Source of the DNA: Stramenopiles sp. TOSAG23-2
Taxonomy: Eukaryota; Sar
DNA: 17,711 nucleotides
Assembly: GCA_900128395.1 (NCBI GenBank)
Contig: LT649630.1
Coordinates: forward strand, 1 to 17,711
Direction of reading: 5' to 3'
The notes beneath the pieces are model-generated. The model searched no databases. It worked only from the letters and a program-made list of their open reading frames with translations, and was not told where the DNA came from. This document shows positions 1 through 7,900 of this stretch, piece after piece. Numbering within the stretch: the first letter of the stretch is position 1; each line of letters begins with the position of its first letter. The position numbers and the translations under genes were made by a program.

Positions 1-105
1 TTCATTATCGGTCATTTGCTCAGATGTTTCAGTTGCTGTCGTTGTTCTTCTTCTTGTTGTTGTTGTTGTTGTATTATTATTATCATTAGTAAGTAACGAT
101 GCCAT
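1..105 (-). CDS. N-terminal start of an unrecognised protein (partial, runs off left edge)
   Basis: On the minus strand an ATG (complement of 103-105) opens a frame that stays open for 35 codons to the window edge. The visible peptide begins MASLLTND, then has an Asn run, six Thr, three Arg and a Thr-rich acidic stretch ending near EQMTDNE. It is low complexity, as is common at the N-termini of proteins in AT-rich protist genomes, and no domain is visible. The Asn/Thr tract comes from an ATT/TGT trinucleotide array. The sequence upstream of the ATG is strongly AT-rich, like that before the other genes here. The frame would be transcribed divergently from the gene at 974. It could be a chance open frame, because 35 codons is short. 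No function can be assigned. Confidence 0.4.
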   Translation of the reverse strand, partial: MASLLTNDNNNTTTTTTRRRTTTATETSEQMTDNE

Positions 106-401
106 TATTTCACTGTTGTTTGATTAAATAAATATAAATATATATATAAGTGATATATTGTATTGAGTATATAAAACCTTTTTTTAGTTTTGTGTATGTA
201 CTATTTCTCCTCTTTTTTTTTGTATCTAGACGAACTATCTGTCTATCTCTTCTTTCTATCCTCTCTTGTATAATATATCTTACTGTATCACTGTCGTCTA
301 GTATCACTGTCTAATGAATATAATATAAATAAAATGAAAATATATTATTATTCTTCTAGAATTATTACACGTGAATTGCAACTCAAATACACACATACAC
401 A

Positions 402-427
402 CATGCCTTAGGGCATGCCCAGCATGC
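402..427. repeat. CATGC repeat cluster containing the palindrome GGGCATGCCC
   Basis: CATGC occurs at 402-406, 414-418 and 423-427, spaced about one helical turn apart. The middle copy is the core of a perfect 10-bp palindrome at 411-420, and CATGCC at 402-407 can also pair with GGCATG at 412-417. The cluster is a GC-richer island in AT-rich sequence. It could be a multi-copy protein-binding site or simply a hairpin-prone patch. Confidence 0.5.
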
Positions 428-481
428 ACACTAACACATCATCATTTATTCAACAATTATTTTCAATTTTCCAAACAATGT

Positions 482-499
482 CAGAGAGAATTCTCTCTG
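482..499. repeat. 18-bp perfect palindrome
   Basis: CAGAGAGAATTCTCTCTG equals its own reverse complement over all 18 bases. It sits in the gene-free stretch left of the gene at 974. It could be a dimeric protein-binding site or a cruciform or hairpin element. Its function is unknown. Confidence 0.75.
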
Positions 500-558
500 T
501 CTACCAGTAAAATAGTCCTTAAAAACAAGGAGTCACTATCTGGCTAGACTACGACGAT

Positions 559-568
559 CCAGGCCTGG
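559..568. repeat. 10-bp GC-rich perfect palindrome
   Basis: CCAGGCCTGG is a perfect palindrome in a short GC-richer patch. At 10 bp it could occur by chance. It is listed because it lies between two much longer palindromes in the same gene-free stretch. Confidence 0.5.
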
Positions 569-581
569 GCAGGCTATCAAT

Positions 582-656
582 ACTATCAAATCAGCACAAT
601 ATCGCAATATCAAATATCAGTAACTATGGAATTTCGGATTTTCACTATCAAATGAG
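582..656. repeat. Pair of 13-bp near-identical direct repeats
   Basis: ACTATCAAATCAG at 582-594 and ACTATCAAATGAG at 644-656 differ at one base. Shorter related ATATCAA and CTATCAA strings lie between and around them. They could be repeated regulatory sites upstream of the gene at 974, or AT-rich sequence drift. Confidence 0.4.
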
Positions 657-729
657 AATAATTTATACTTGCACAATATGCCATCCTCCTTCACACGTAG
701 TTCCAGCTACCTTATTAATCAACATCATA

Positions 730-745
730 TTTTCCTATAGGAAAA
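730..745. repeat. 16-bp perfect palindrome
   Basis: TTTTCCTATAGGAAAA is self-complementary over 16 bases and lies about 230 bp upstream of the start codon at 974. The CC..GG steps inside A/T flanks suggest a symmetric protein-binding site, but no known factor is identified. Confidence 0.7.
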
Positions 746-973
746 GGAAAATTCAATGCACCACAAAGCCCGCATAGCTGGGCAAGCACTTAAATATATA
801 AATTAGTTGCATTCATACTATCAAAAACAAAAAGAAAAAGTACATATCTGTAGAGTTAAAAAGTAAATCAATATATACTAAATAAATAAATATCTGTATG
901 GTAGATAATTACTGGATTACTAAAAAGATATAGATAAAGATAAAATATCACAAAAGAAAACTTTTATTCAAAC

Positions 974-1975
974 ATGATGATACGATTACGACGAGTACAA
1001 CGAAGGCATGCAACAATTATATTGAAACAACATTGTCGAAATTATTTTTATGGATGTAAAGATACATCCATTCAAAATAAATATCATGAAGATCAAACAT
1101 ATATTAAAGATATTGAACATATACGAATGGTAATAAAAGATATAACTGAAAAATTAAAACAACAACATGACCATAATAATAATGATAATAAAAGTAATAA
1201 TAAGCTTCCACTCGATTGGGAATCATATTTCAATGAAAAATTGAAACTACGTGATGGATTAATGGAATTAAATATTAATACAGCAACATTTCGTCACTTA
1301 ACACATTTATTTACCTATCCATTAACATTAACATGGATTATACAATATTTAGATTCAACTGGTTATCTTAAACATAAAAACAAAGACGATGATACATTAA
1401 AGATTGCATGCGTTGGCTCAAGGGCAGAAGGTCAAATACCCTATTTATTATGGGAAGAATGTGTAAATATGATTGAATATAAAAAATTGCATATACATTT
1501 CGTCGGTCCAATGCAACTATCACATCAACATCAAGAAATTCAATATAAAGATACATTAAAATTAACTTATGAAACTGGAGTATATTCCCCACCGCCACTT
1601 CAAAAAAAAAAAGAAGACGAAGAATCAGGAGATCATCAAAGCATGATGCCTGATGTATTTCTTGCATACAATAGTGGGAATTCTGATACAAAATGGCAAC
1701 ATGTCTGGCGACCAACATTAATCAAAGCTAGTGAATTGAATATTCCTTTAATTTTTACTTCATATGATGGAATTGATTTAGCATCAGATTTTGGTCATAC
1801 AATGAATTTTTGGGGGGAGAACAATAATAATAATAATATGAAGGAAACCCTTGAGACAATAATACATCCTACAGCTAATCCATTTTTAAATATGATGCCA
1901 GGCATTTATGATGAGCTTCCAAATCGTGTAATACATAGCAATCAATTTATTTACGGTGTACGCCGTATTAAATAA
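974..1975 (+). CDS. Mss51 C-terminal-domain protein, probably mitochondrial
   Basis: This 333-aa protein carries the domain found at the C-terminus of the yeast mitochondrial translation factor Mss51 and in related MYND-type zinc-finger proteins. Seen in the sequence: residues 1-25 are rich in Arg/Lys/His with no acidic residue, typical of a mitochondrial presequence. A linker with His/Asn runs (61-78) follows. The domain starts at DWESYF (81-86), with HLFTYPLTLTWII (111-123), the strand pair LKIACVGSRAE (142-152) and KLHIHFVGP (171-179), then DVFLAYNSG (227-235), WRPTLIKASELNIPLIFTSY (245-264) and the closing block NPFLNMMPG to FIYGVRR (302-331). These blocks match the family order end to end. 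The Cys pairs of a MYND finger are absent, so the protein is domain-only. The start is the first ATG after an in-frame TAA at 941-943; a second ATG follows directly. A charged insert with an A-run (about 208-222) splits the domain but the frame holds on both sides. The exact role is unknown; yeast Mss51 activates COX1 mRNA translation, and that should not be assumed here. Confidence 0.8.
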   Translation: MMIRLRRVQRRHATIILKQHCRNYFYGCKDTSIQNKYHEDQTYIKDIEHIRMVIKDITEKLKQQHDHNNNDNKSNNKLPLDWESYFNEKLKLRDGLMELNINTATFRHLTHLFTYPLTLTWIIQYLDSTGYLKHKNKDDDTLKIACVGSRAEGQIPYLLWEECVNMIEYKKLHIHFVGPMQLSHQHQEIQYKDTLKLTYETGVYSPPPLQKKKEDEESGDHQSMMPDVFLAYNSGNSDTKWQHVWRPTLIKASELNIPLIFTSYDGIDLASDFGHTMNFWGENNNNNNMKETLETIIHPTANPFLNMMPGIYDELPNRVIHSNQFIYGVRRIK

Positions 1976-1976
1976 A
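1971..1976 (+). terminator. AATAAA poly(A) signal overlapping the stop codon
   Basis: The hexamer AATAAA spans the TAA stop codon (1973-1975) of the Mss51-C-type gene. If it is used, the 3' UTR would be only a few tens of bases, which fits the 150-bp gap to the convergent neighbour. It could be coincidence in AT-rich sequence. Confidence 0.35.
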
Positions 1977-2024
1977 GATGATTGGGGGGTGTATGTTTAT
2001 ATATTACCGAGTATGATATAATAA

Positions 2025-2030
2025 TTTATT
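2025..2030 (-). terminator. Candidate poly(A) signal of the polycystin gene
   Basis: TTTATT on the plus strand reads AATAAA on the minus strand, about 96 bases beyond the stop codon of the channel gene. It falls in the shared gap, so the two convergent transcripts may end close together or overlap. Confidence 0.35.
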
Positions 2031-2057
2031 AATATTATATTTTTAAACAAAAATTAT

Positions 2058-2074
2058 ACATGTTCTGGACATGT
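2058..2074. terminator. Inverted repeat in the convergent 3' gap
   Basis: ACATGTTCTGGACATGT can fold into an 8-pair stem (one G-T pair on one strand) around a single central base. It lies between two converging genes and ends in a T-run. It may mark 3' end processing or may be a palindromic protein site. No direct evidence distinguishes these. Confidence 0.3.
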
Positions 2075-2125
2075 TTTTACCAATTCTCATCTTGATTTTT
2101 AAAACTTCATTAGCATCCAACTTTA

Positions 2126-4210
2126 TTATCTATCTGTCGTCTTCTTTTTTTTATCTTCTTGCAAAACTTTCTTTGAAGCTGTTGAATTCAAGTTTGCACG
2201 CGATGTTAAGCTCGTAACAGTATTTAATTTAGTCAATGCTCTTGGAAAGCTTTTCAAAGCAGCAACGTGTCTTTTTTGTTTTGCAGCTTCTTGCCTAAAT
2301 GCTGCCAATAGTGGATCAACCGTTTCCTCTTCTGCCTCTTTTTTAATTGCTTCAAAAGCCCCCTCAATAATGGCAAGGAAAAGACTCAGTACAACAAAGC
2401 TGACGAAAAACATATATGTTATCAACAAAGCTGGGCCTAAATAACGACTATGTATAAATATTTCTTCAATCAAATCAATTTCAACAAATAATGAAGCTAA
2501 ACATGTTATAAAACTTGTACGAAAGTTTCTAAATTGTTTCATCGAACTACCTAACTCAATATAAAAAGCAAGTGCATAGCTGATAACGACTAAAATAACT
2601 GTAAATAATGTAAACCAAGATTCCTCAAATGCACGTTCAATCGTTAATACGATAAGTGATAATCTTTTGCTAAGTTTTAAATTTTGAAGTACACGAACCA
2701 CGGTCATTAAGACTGCAATTGAAAGTGCCCCAGTCATGAAACTTTCATAAAATGCTATATCCATGATGTTCATATTTCTTTCAATCGTATTTTCGCGTGT
2801 AATTATTTGTTGTCGAAGTCCTATTAGATAATGCTCAAATGCAAATACAAATAAATACATGATGATGCATAATGCATTATAAATAAAATTGAAATCGCAA
2901 AAAAAGTCTTTTGGCGAATGTCTTCCGACACCATAACTATTCATTAAAAGCGCAAGTATTTGAATAGAAACAGCTATTTCAACAAAAATTAAAATACCAA
3001 ATGAACTTGTTGTACCACTTTTTGTTAAACCAGAAACAGAAAATACATCAATCTTATATGTTGGGTAGATATCACCACTTGGAATAAATTCGAAAATTAA
3101 TTGAACATGCGCAATAGCTTGTAAATCCATGGAATATACGGTAAAGTCTACAAACACAATCGTGGTTCCCCTATCAATATATTCATATTGTTCCAATGAT
3201 TTTAAGCCCTGTTTTAAAGATTCGCCTAAAAAATCAAAAGTACAAATACGATAACCTTTACTTCCATAATCTAAATGAAACCATGTATTATACCTAGTAT
3301 TAACTACTGGTGCAGTATCCATAGTGAAAACTGATTGCCTTCGCACTTTCGACTTAGCTTGACCATCATGACCAAACTCGTATAGCAAGAAACAACTTTC
3401 AATATTTTCTGGGACTATCGTTTTATTAGCCCACAAATTCAGATCAGGTTTAGTTTGTATAAAATCTAAGTAACATGAATTAATTTCCTTATCTAATCGT
3501 TTATTCAAAATTGGAGGAACGTAACAATTACTTTTGCCAGTTGCATCTGTATAAAATTTTCGCAGAGTGGGTTGACGTCGCAATTGCATAAATACAAAAT
3601 CATCAGTTAAAATGACACTATCAGAAATACTAGCATAACATTCTGGATTTGTAGTATTAGAGCACTTTTTTGTAATGCTGGCTAATGGGCCATGAAGGTA
3701 ACTCCAAAAAGTATCCACATTATGAACATCTAAAAACGGGTTATTCTCATCAGAAAGTATTCGTTCGCTAATTGCATTTGACAAATAATATTTGTAGCTT
3801 GCCTCTTCCACTCGTGCTAATCCATAAAATAAAACTAGGCCTGTAAACAACATATAATAGAATGCCTTTACAGCTGGATTCCCTTCACCTTTAAAACACC
3901 ATTTATTCACTTTCTTTTTAAACTGTCTCTTGAAGTTTTTCCCAATTCCATCTGGTGGCGTTTGAAGATTACCAGTACCTGGATCTATTGCTCCACCAAT
4001 TGCAAGCCATGAATTTCTTTTAAATCTTGTCGATAACTTACGAATAATATTTTGGGTTTGTTCTGTATCTTTTTGTTTTAATTCAACGAGTTTTTTTTTC
4101 TGCTCTTGCTCTCGGTACAAAAATGAATTAGTAGGCAATTCTGTCACTTTATCGTTCCCATCCTCAACCCCTTCATGCATCTCTGTAATTTCCAATGTTT
4201 TCTTCATCAT
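2126..4210 (-). CDS. Polycystin-2-like (TRPP) cation channel
   Basis: This 694-aa protein has the full polycystin layout. TM1 is at about 116-133. The extracellular TOP (polycystin) domain is at about 140-395, with C229 and C246 placed like the known disulfide pair of human polycystin-2, glycosylation sequons at N185 and N262, and the signature RGTTIVFVDFTVYS (347-360) followed by LIFEFIPSG (371-379). TM2 is at about 403-424, TM3 438-463, TM4 494-512, TM5 533-553, a pore helix and filter at about 565-580, and TM6 594-617. The cytosolic tail is short and Lys-rich (about 75 aa); the EF-hand and coiled coil of animal polycystin-2 are not seen. The filter, usually Leu-Gly-Asp, reads Phe575-Val576-Glu577. 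The N-terminus has a charged helix at about 31-60. Family members are tetrameric cation channels, often in ciliary or internal membranes. The start is the first ATG after an in-frame TGA (complement of 4253-4255); a second ATG follows immediately. The gene is head-to-head with the dynein-like gene and convergent with the Mss51-type gene. Confidence 0.92.
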   Translation of the reverse strand: MMKKTLEITEMHEGVEDGNDKVTELPTNSFLYREQEQKKKLVELKQKDTEQTQNIIRKLSTRFKRNSWLAIGGAIDPGTGNLQTPPDGIGKNFKRQFKKKVNKWCFKGEGNPAVKAFYYMLFTGLVLFYGLARVEEASYKYYLSNAISERILSDENNPFLDVHNVDTFWSYLHGPLASITKKCSNTTNPECYASISDSVILTDDFVFMQLRRQPTLRKFYTDATGKSNCYVPPILNKRLDKEINSCYLDFIQTKPDLNLWANKTIVPENIESCFLLYEFGHDGQAKSKVRRQSVFTMDTAPVVNTRYNTWFHLDYGSKGYRICTFDFLGESLKQGLKSLEQYEYIDRGTTIVFVDFTVYSMDLQAIAHVQLIFEFIPSGDIYPTYKIDVFSVSGLTKSGTTSSFGILIFVEIAVSIQILALLMNSYGVGRHSPKDFFCDFNFIYNALCIIMYLFVFAFEHYLIGLRQQIITRENTIERNMNIMDIAFYESFMTGALSIAVLMTVVRVLQNLKLSKRLSLIVLTIERAFEESWFTLFTVILVVISYALAFYIELGSSMKQFRNFRTSFITCLASLFVEIDLIEEIFIHSRYLGPALLITYMFFVSFVVLSLFLAIIEGAFEAIKKEAEEETVDPLLAAFRQEAAKQKRHVAALKSFPRALTKLNTVTSLTSRANLNSTASKKVLQEDKKKKTTDR

Positions 4211-4308
4211 AATTTTAATTACTACTTTTGCTTTGTTGGTGGTTTTGTGTCTTCATAACAATACAGTACGTGTAGTCGTCTATTACTAATTGCAATGCAA
4301 CTTTATTT

Positions 4309-4332
4309 GACTCTTTCTTTCGAAAAAGAGTC
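4309..4332. repeat. Short inverted repeat (GACTCTTT / AAAGAGTC)
   Basis: The arms GACTCTTT (4309-4316) and AAAGAGTC (4325-4332) are perfectly complementary, with an 8-base spacer. The element lies about 100 bp upstream of the channel start codon. It is a possible symmetric binding site with no known identity. Confidence 0.4.
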
Positions 4333-4514
4333 TGACGACGCAGACTAATGCAACTTGCCAATAATAAAATAAATTTAGAATCTATTATTATTTTTATTAG
4401 CCTTTTTTCTTCTTTTTTTATTATTATTTTATCATCATCGCACCATCATTGAAATCATCATGATCACATCCTTCCTCTTGATCTCTTGATGTCCCCTTGG
4501 CATCATTTGCGCTA

Positions 4515-4613
4515 TACCTGGTACTATTCTACCTGGTAGACGGTATTGTATTAACCTCGCGAAGTACCATTGGTGGTAGTAGTAGTATTACTTTTTTGGA
4601 AATACCATCAGGT
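4515..4613. promoter_or_regulatory. Cluster of four TACC..GGT imperfect palindromes
   Basis: TACCTGGTA occurs twice (4515-4523 and 4530-4538, 15 bp apart). TACC-ATT-GGT (4565-4574) and TACC-ATCA-GGT (4603-4613) follow with longer spacers. Four symmetric half-site pairs within 100 bp of a divergent promoter suggest a repeated operator-like site for a dimeric factor. The spacing varies and the half-sites are short, so this is tentative. It only loosely resembles the RFX X-box of ciliary genes and does not fit that consensus. Confidence 0.4.
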
Positions 4614-4699
4614 GCTATTTTTACGCTATTGAAATAGATCAAAATGCGGCAGTTATTTTCATCAAAAAAAAACAGCTGGCCAGCGAGAGCAGCCTTTTT

Positions 4700-4730
4700 T
4701 TATTACTATTATTATTACTATTATTATTAC
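4700..4730. repeat. TATTATTAC-type simple repeat
   Basis: The tract is built of ATT and ACT units, with a repeated 12-base unit ATTACTATTATT. It is a microsatellite likely to vary in length between strains. Confidence 0.65.
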
Positions 4731-4888
4731 TGACGACGACTGGATTACTACATTTATTATTATTAGTCTATTAGAATAATCAGATATATATAGAGAGAGA
4801 AAGATAGCCAAGCAGCCAAACAATTCTACGATCCAAACATTAATAACAATTAATAAATGCAGAATAAGTATCCATTGGATCGAATACA

Positions 4889-4926
4889 GATAGATAGATA
4901 GATAGATAGACCGATAGATAGATAGA
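4889..4926. repeat. GATA tetranucleotide repeat upstream of the dynein-like gene
   Basis: Five GATA units are followed by a CC interruption and three more GATA units, ending about 38 bp before the start codon at 4965. Read as sites, most copies match WGATAR, the consensus of GATA-type zinc-finger factors. It may be only a microsatellite in the 5' leader. Confidence 0.7.
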
Positions 4927-4964
4927 CATATACGCATTAAAAAGTTACATTTGATAGTAGTGCT

Positions 4965-7900
4965 ATGGATGGTTCCAAAAATATAGAAGCATTTTTAAGA
5001 TATGCTTCGAAATCATTAAAACGTCCAACAGAACCATCAAGAAAGAAAAGCAAAGACAATCATAATAATACGGATTCGAATGGTAGCATCATCAATCAAC
5101 GCCCACCCCGTAAATCTGCTAACATAACAGCATCGTATCAAACTTACAAAAGCAAGAGTTCCGCAATAAGACCACCATCAAGAATAACAAAGCAATGGAA
5201 TGCACCTGTTACTTTACGCATTCCAACAAATAGCAAAGGTATACAATCTCTCGAAAAGCTTTCTTCTAATCAAAAAAAACAATACAAATTTAAGAAACCA
5301 CATCCACCTAATTCAAGAAAAGTGAAGGGGAAAAAATATATGAAACATCGTGGTAAAGCTGATAGTGATATCAAAGGTGTAGCTTCAAGAGGTAATAAAT
5401 TCGCTGCTAATACTGAAGTAGCCAGCCAACAGTTAAAATCACTCAGCCCTAGTGAACGCATTGGTACAAACTATTCCATCTCGACTCTTTGTTTGACTTT
5501 GAAATTGATAGGAGACTTAAAAGTAGTTCAGGAAAATAAAGATGATTATACACAACAGATAGAAAAGCGATGGAAAGCATTGAAAGAATCGTATATAAAA
5601 GAAAATAAAATGTTTCTAAAAATAGACACATCAAAATTACCACTATGGACATTTGATACTACGCCACAAACATTAAATGATGATAATGATAATAATAATG
5701 ATAATAATAATAATAAGAGTAACTCAAGCAACAATAGTGATAATACAATAAAGTATGCATACGCAAAATATTACAATGGTCAAGCTTTTCATTGGGAAAA
5801 ATGTAAAATACTTAGCTATGATCCAGTAACAAATATGTACACTATTGAATTTATTGAGTCTAGAAAAACTAAAAAATTACGTAGCATGTTCATATCGTTT
5901 GCCGATTATGAGAGCATTTCTGAAACTGAAAAAAGAATTTTAACCGCTAAAGAAGAGAGAGAACATACAAAAATAGTCTTAAGATTTTTACATTTTGTTG
6001 AGATGCAGAAAGATTCAATCAACATGGAACCACCTCCAAATTTGGAGGTAGAGATATTATCAAAATTGGCATTGATGCCTATGGAAGACTCTCAAGAGAT
6101 TGCAAAATTGATTCTTGAATTTCGTGAAAATTATTATAACAGTCAAAAAAAAGCAGCTGCAATATATCATTTAATGAGTCCATTAAATGATCCTTTGCGT
6201 CACTATTTAAAGCTACCTGGTCCAGCAGAATTACGTGCTGATAATGTATTCGGTTGTGATGCAAAAAGTTTTATAAGACCTAGCTATATTCGTGGCCAAG
6301 GTTGTGTAAGTAAACAAAATATAAATAATTTACAATCTGCTGCAATTTTTATGAGAAAAGGTACTGTCAATGCTGTTATGAAAACGTCGTACACATGGTA
6401 TCCACATTTCGAATCTGTATGTTTATTTGAGACAGAAGCATTTGCTAAAAAATTAGAAATAGAAGAGCCGCAGACAAAATCTTCAAAAACTTCATCTACA
6501 GCTTTCATTACTCCGCCACCAAAAAAGAAGAAAAACAGGCGCCTTCGAACAGCCACTATAGCAGCTATTGCAGCTATACATCTAGCTGAGCAACCTGAAG
6601 GTGGTGATGAAGTTACAAAAAAACAACATAAAAGTAGTCTAAATCACATCTTTCGTAGAAAACCACTGTTTATATTGAGAAATAAGATACAAAATTCAAG
6701 AATTAGCTTAGAAGATTTTCACCAGCTACAAACATATCATATTGAAGCTGTAATGAAGCAAATGCATAAAGTGTGGAGAAATGAAATTATTGATTCACTT
6801 CAAAAATTACATAGTTCGAAATTCAAATTTGATGTATATACGACAAAGTTAGAATTATTGGATCCGCGATTTATACAATTAATGAAGCGAATAGATTTAC
6901 AAATGAGCTATCAATTATGTAAGCTTATCATCCGTTCATTTGATGAATTTATAACTTTCGTGAAAGATAGATCATTAACGAAGGAAGAAGAGAGTCGGTT
7001 GATGAACGATTATGAAAGAAAATCAATTGAGAATATCATCGATGTAACAGCAAGCGATGATGGCAACGAAAATGATAGTGATAACATTATATATTTTCCA
7101 CTGCTTCTGAATGTACTAGAAAAAGAAAAGAAACGATCGTACTCTATCTATTCAAACGCATCAAACTCAGAAAGTGATGATGAGCAAATTACAGCTAGCA
7201 ATGGCATTGGGAGAAGCCTAAATAGGATCGTTACCAATTCAAAGTGTTTATATGGTCCAGCTGTCCGTTCGTTAATTAACATTGAGATGGAAATAGATAT
7301 GAATTCTGTACAAACGAATTTCATTACTTTTTCACCAACACTTGAGGAAATAGAAAATCGTTTTATCACAACTATTGAATCTGGTTTCAATCAATGCAAT
7401 ATAATTGAAGCACCTGTGAAGTACATCCTGCAATTTATATCTTTCACTGATGACAAATCGCTGTTTGGAGAATTTGACTCTCTGTTGCATCAAAAACATG
7501 AAGAAACTAAAAGACAAATTAGTCAATTATTACGTATACAATTTGATCAAATAAGTATAATTGTTAAGCTTTATCAAGAATTTGCTTCAATATTAAACAT
7601 CGATGATGAGAAATTAATAGACTATATATTTGATGAATGCCCAGATGGTTATAAGGAGAAAAGGGTGGTTGATAGTCGAGTTAAGAAAAGTGAAGATGAA
7701 GCAGAAGATTTATTTGATGGTTATCGTGGTGAATCTGGACCAACTTCGGTTCAATCTGAAATTAGGCGATTCTCTGCGATACGAGATGAAATACTGTTAA
7801 AAAGTCATAACGAGGAATATATTGGTATATTTGCAGTAAATTTCCAAACCATAAAACAAACCATTGCGGCAAAAGCAAGTAACATTGCAAAACGCTTGAC

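Larger units (their letters stand above)
106..973. other. Gene-free region, probable divergent promoter
   Basis: This 868-bp stretch lies between the putative minus-strand start at 105 and the plus-strand start at 974. I see no credible coding frame and no tRNA or other RNA gene. It is AT-rich, with T-runs and TATA runs near 125-165, an AC-rich patch near 386-402, and locally more GC-rich patches near 401-430 and 540-575 that contain perfect palindromes. A near-identical 13-bp direct repeat occurs at 582-594 and 644-656 (ACTATCAAATCAG and ACTATCAAATGAG). The 100 bp before the start at 974 are poor in G and C, as expected for a 5' leader. Confidence 0.6.
4211..4964. promoter_or_regulatory. Intergenic region between divergent channel and dynein-like genes
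   Basis: This 754-bp gap separates two start codons on opposite strands, so it should hold both promoters. I see no coding frame with protein-like composition; the longest frame on the minus strand (4662-4937) is made of the GATA and other repeats. Contents from left to right: an 8-bp stem inverted repeat (4309-4332), a repeated AATGCAACTT (4294-4303 and 4347-4356), TTATT-rich tracts near 4380-4430, the TACC..GGT cluster (4515-4613), a GC-rich 10-bp palindrome GCTGGCCAGC (4675-4684), a TATTAC-type tandem tract (4700-4730) and a GATA tract (4889-4926). Which elements serve which gene cannot be told from sequence. Confidence 0.6.

Noticed and set aside
110-307. 65-aa open frame on the minus strand
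   Set aside because: It is Tyr/Ile repeat-rich at the end and Arg/Lys-rich at the start, made from TATA and T-run sequence. There is no homology signal and no consistent context.
1602-1613. A-run in the Mss51-C-type gene as a possible frameshift
   Set aside because: Family blocks before (LHIHFVGP) and after (FLAYNSG) the run are in the same frame, so the gene is intact.
1368-1718. 116-aa open frame on the minus strand
   Set aside because: It lies fully inside the Mss51-C-type coding region, opposite its conserved blocks. It is an antisense shadow.
4515-4613. RFX X-box for ciliary genes
   Set aside because: The half-sites TACC and GGT do not fit the X-box consensus (GTNRCC with RGYAAC). They are kept only as an unnamed repeated palindrome.
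4662-4937. 91-aa open frame on the minus strand
   Set aside because: Its sequence is the translation of GATA and TTA simple repeats (Ile/Ser/Tyr-rich) with no domain, and it lies in the divergent promoter.
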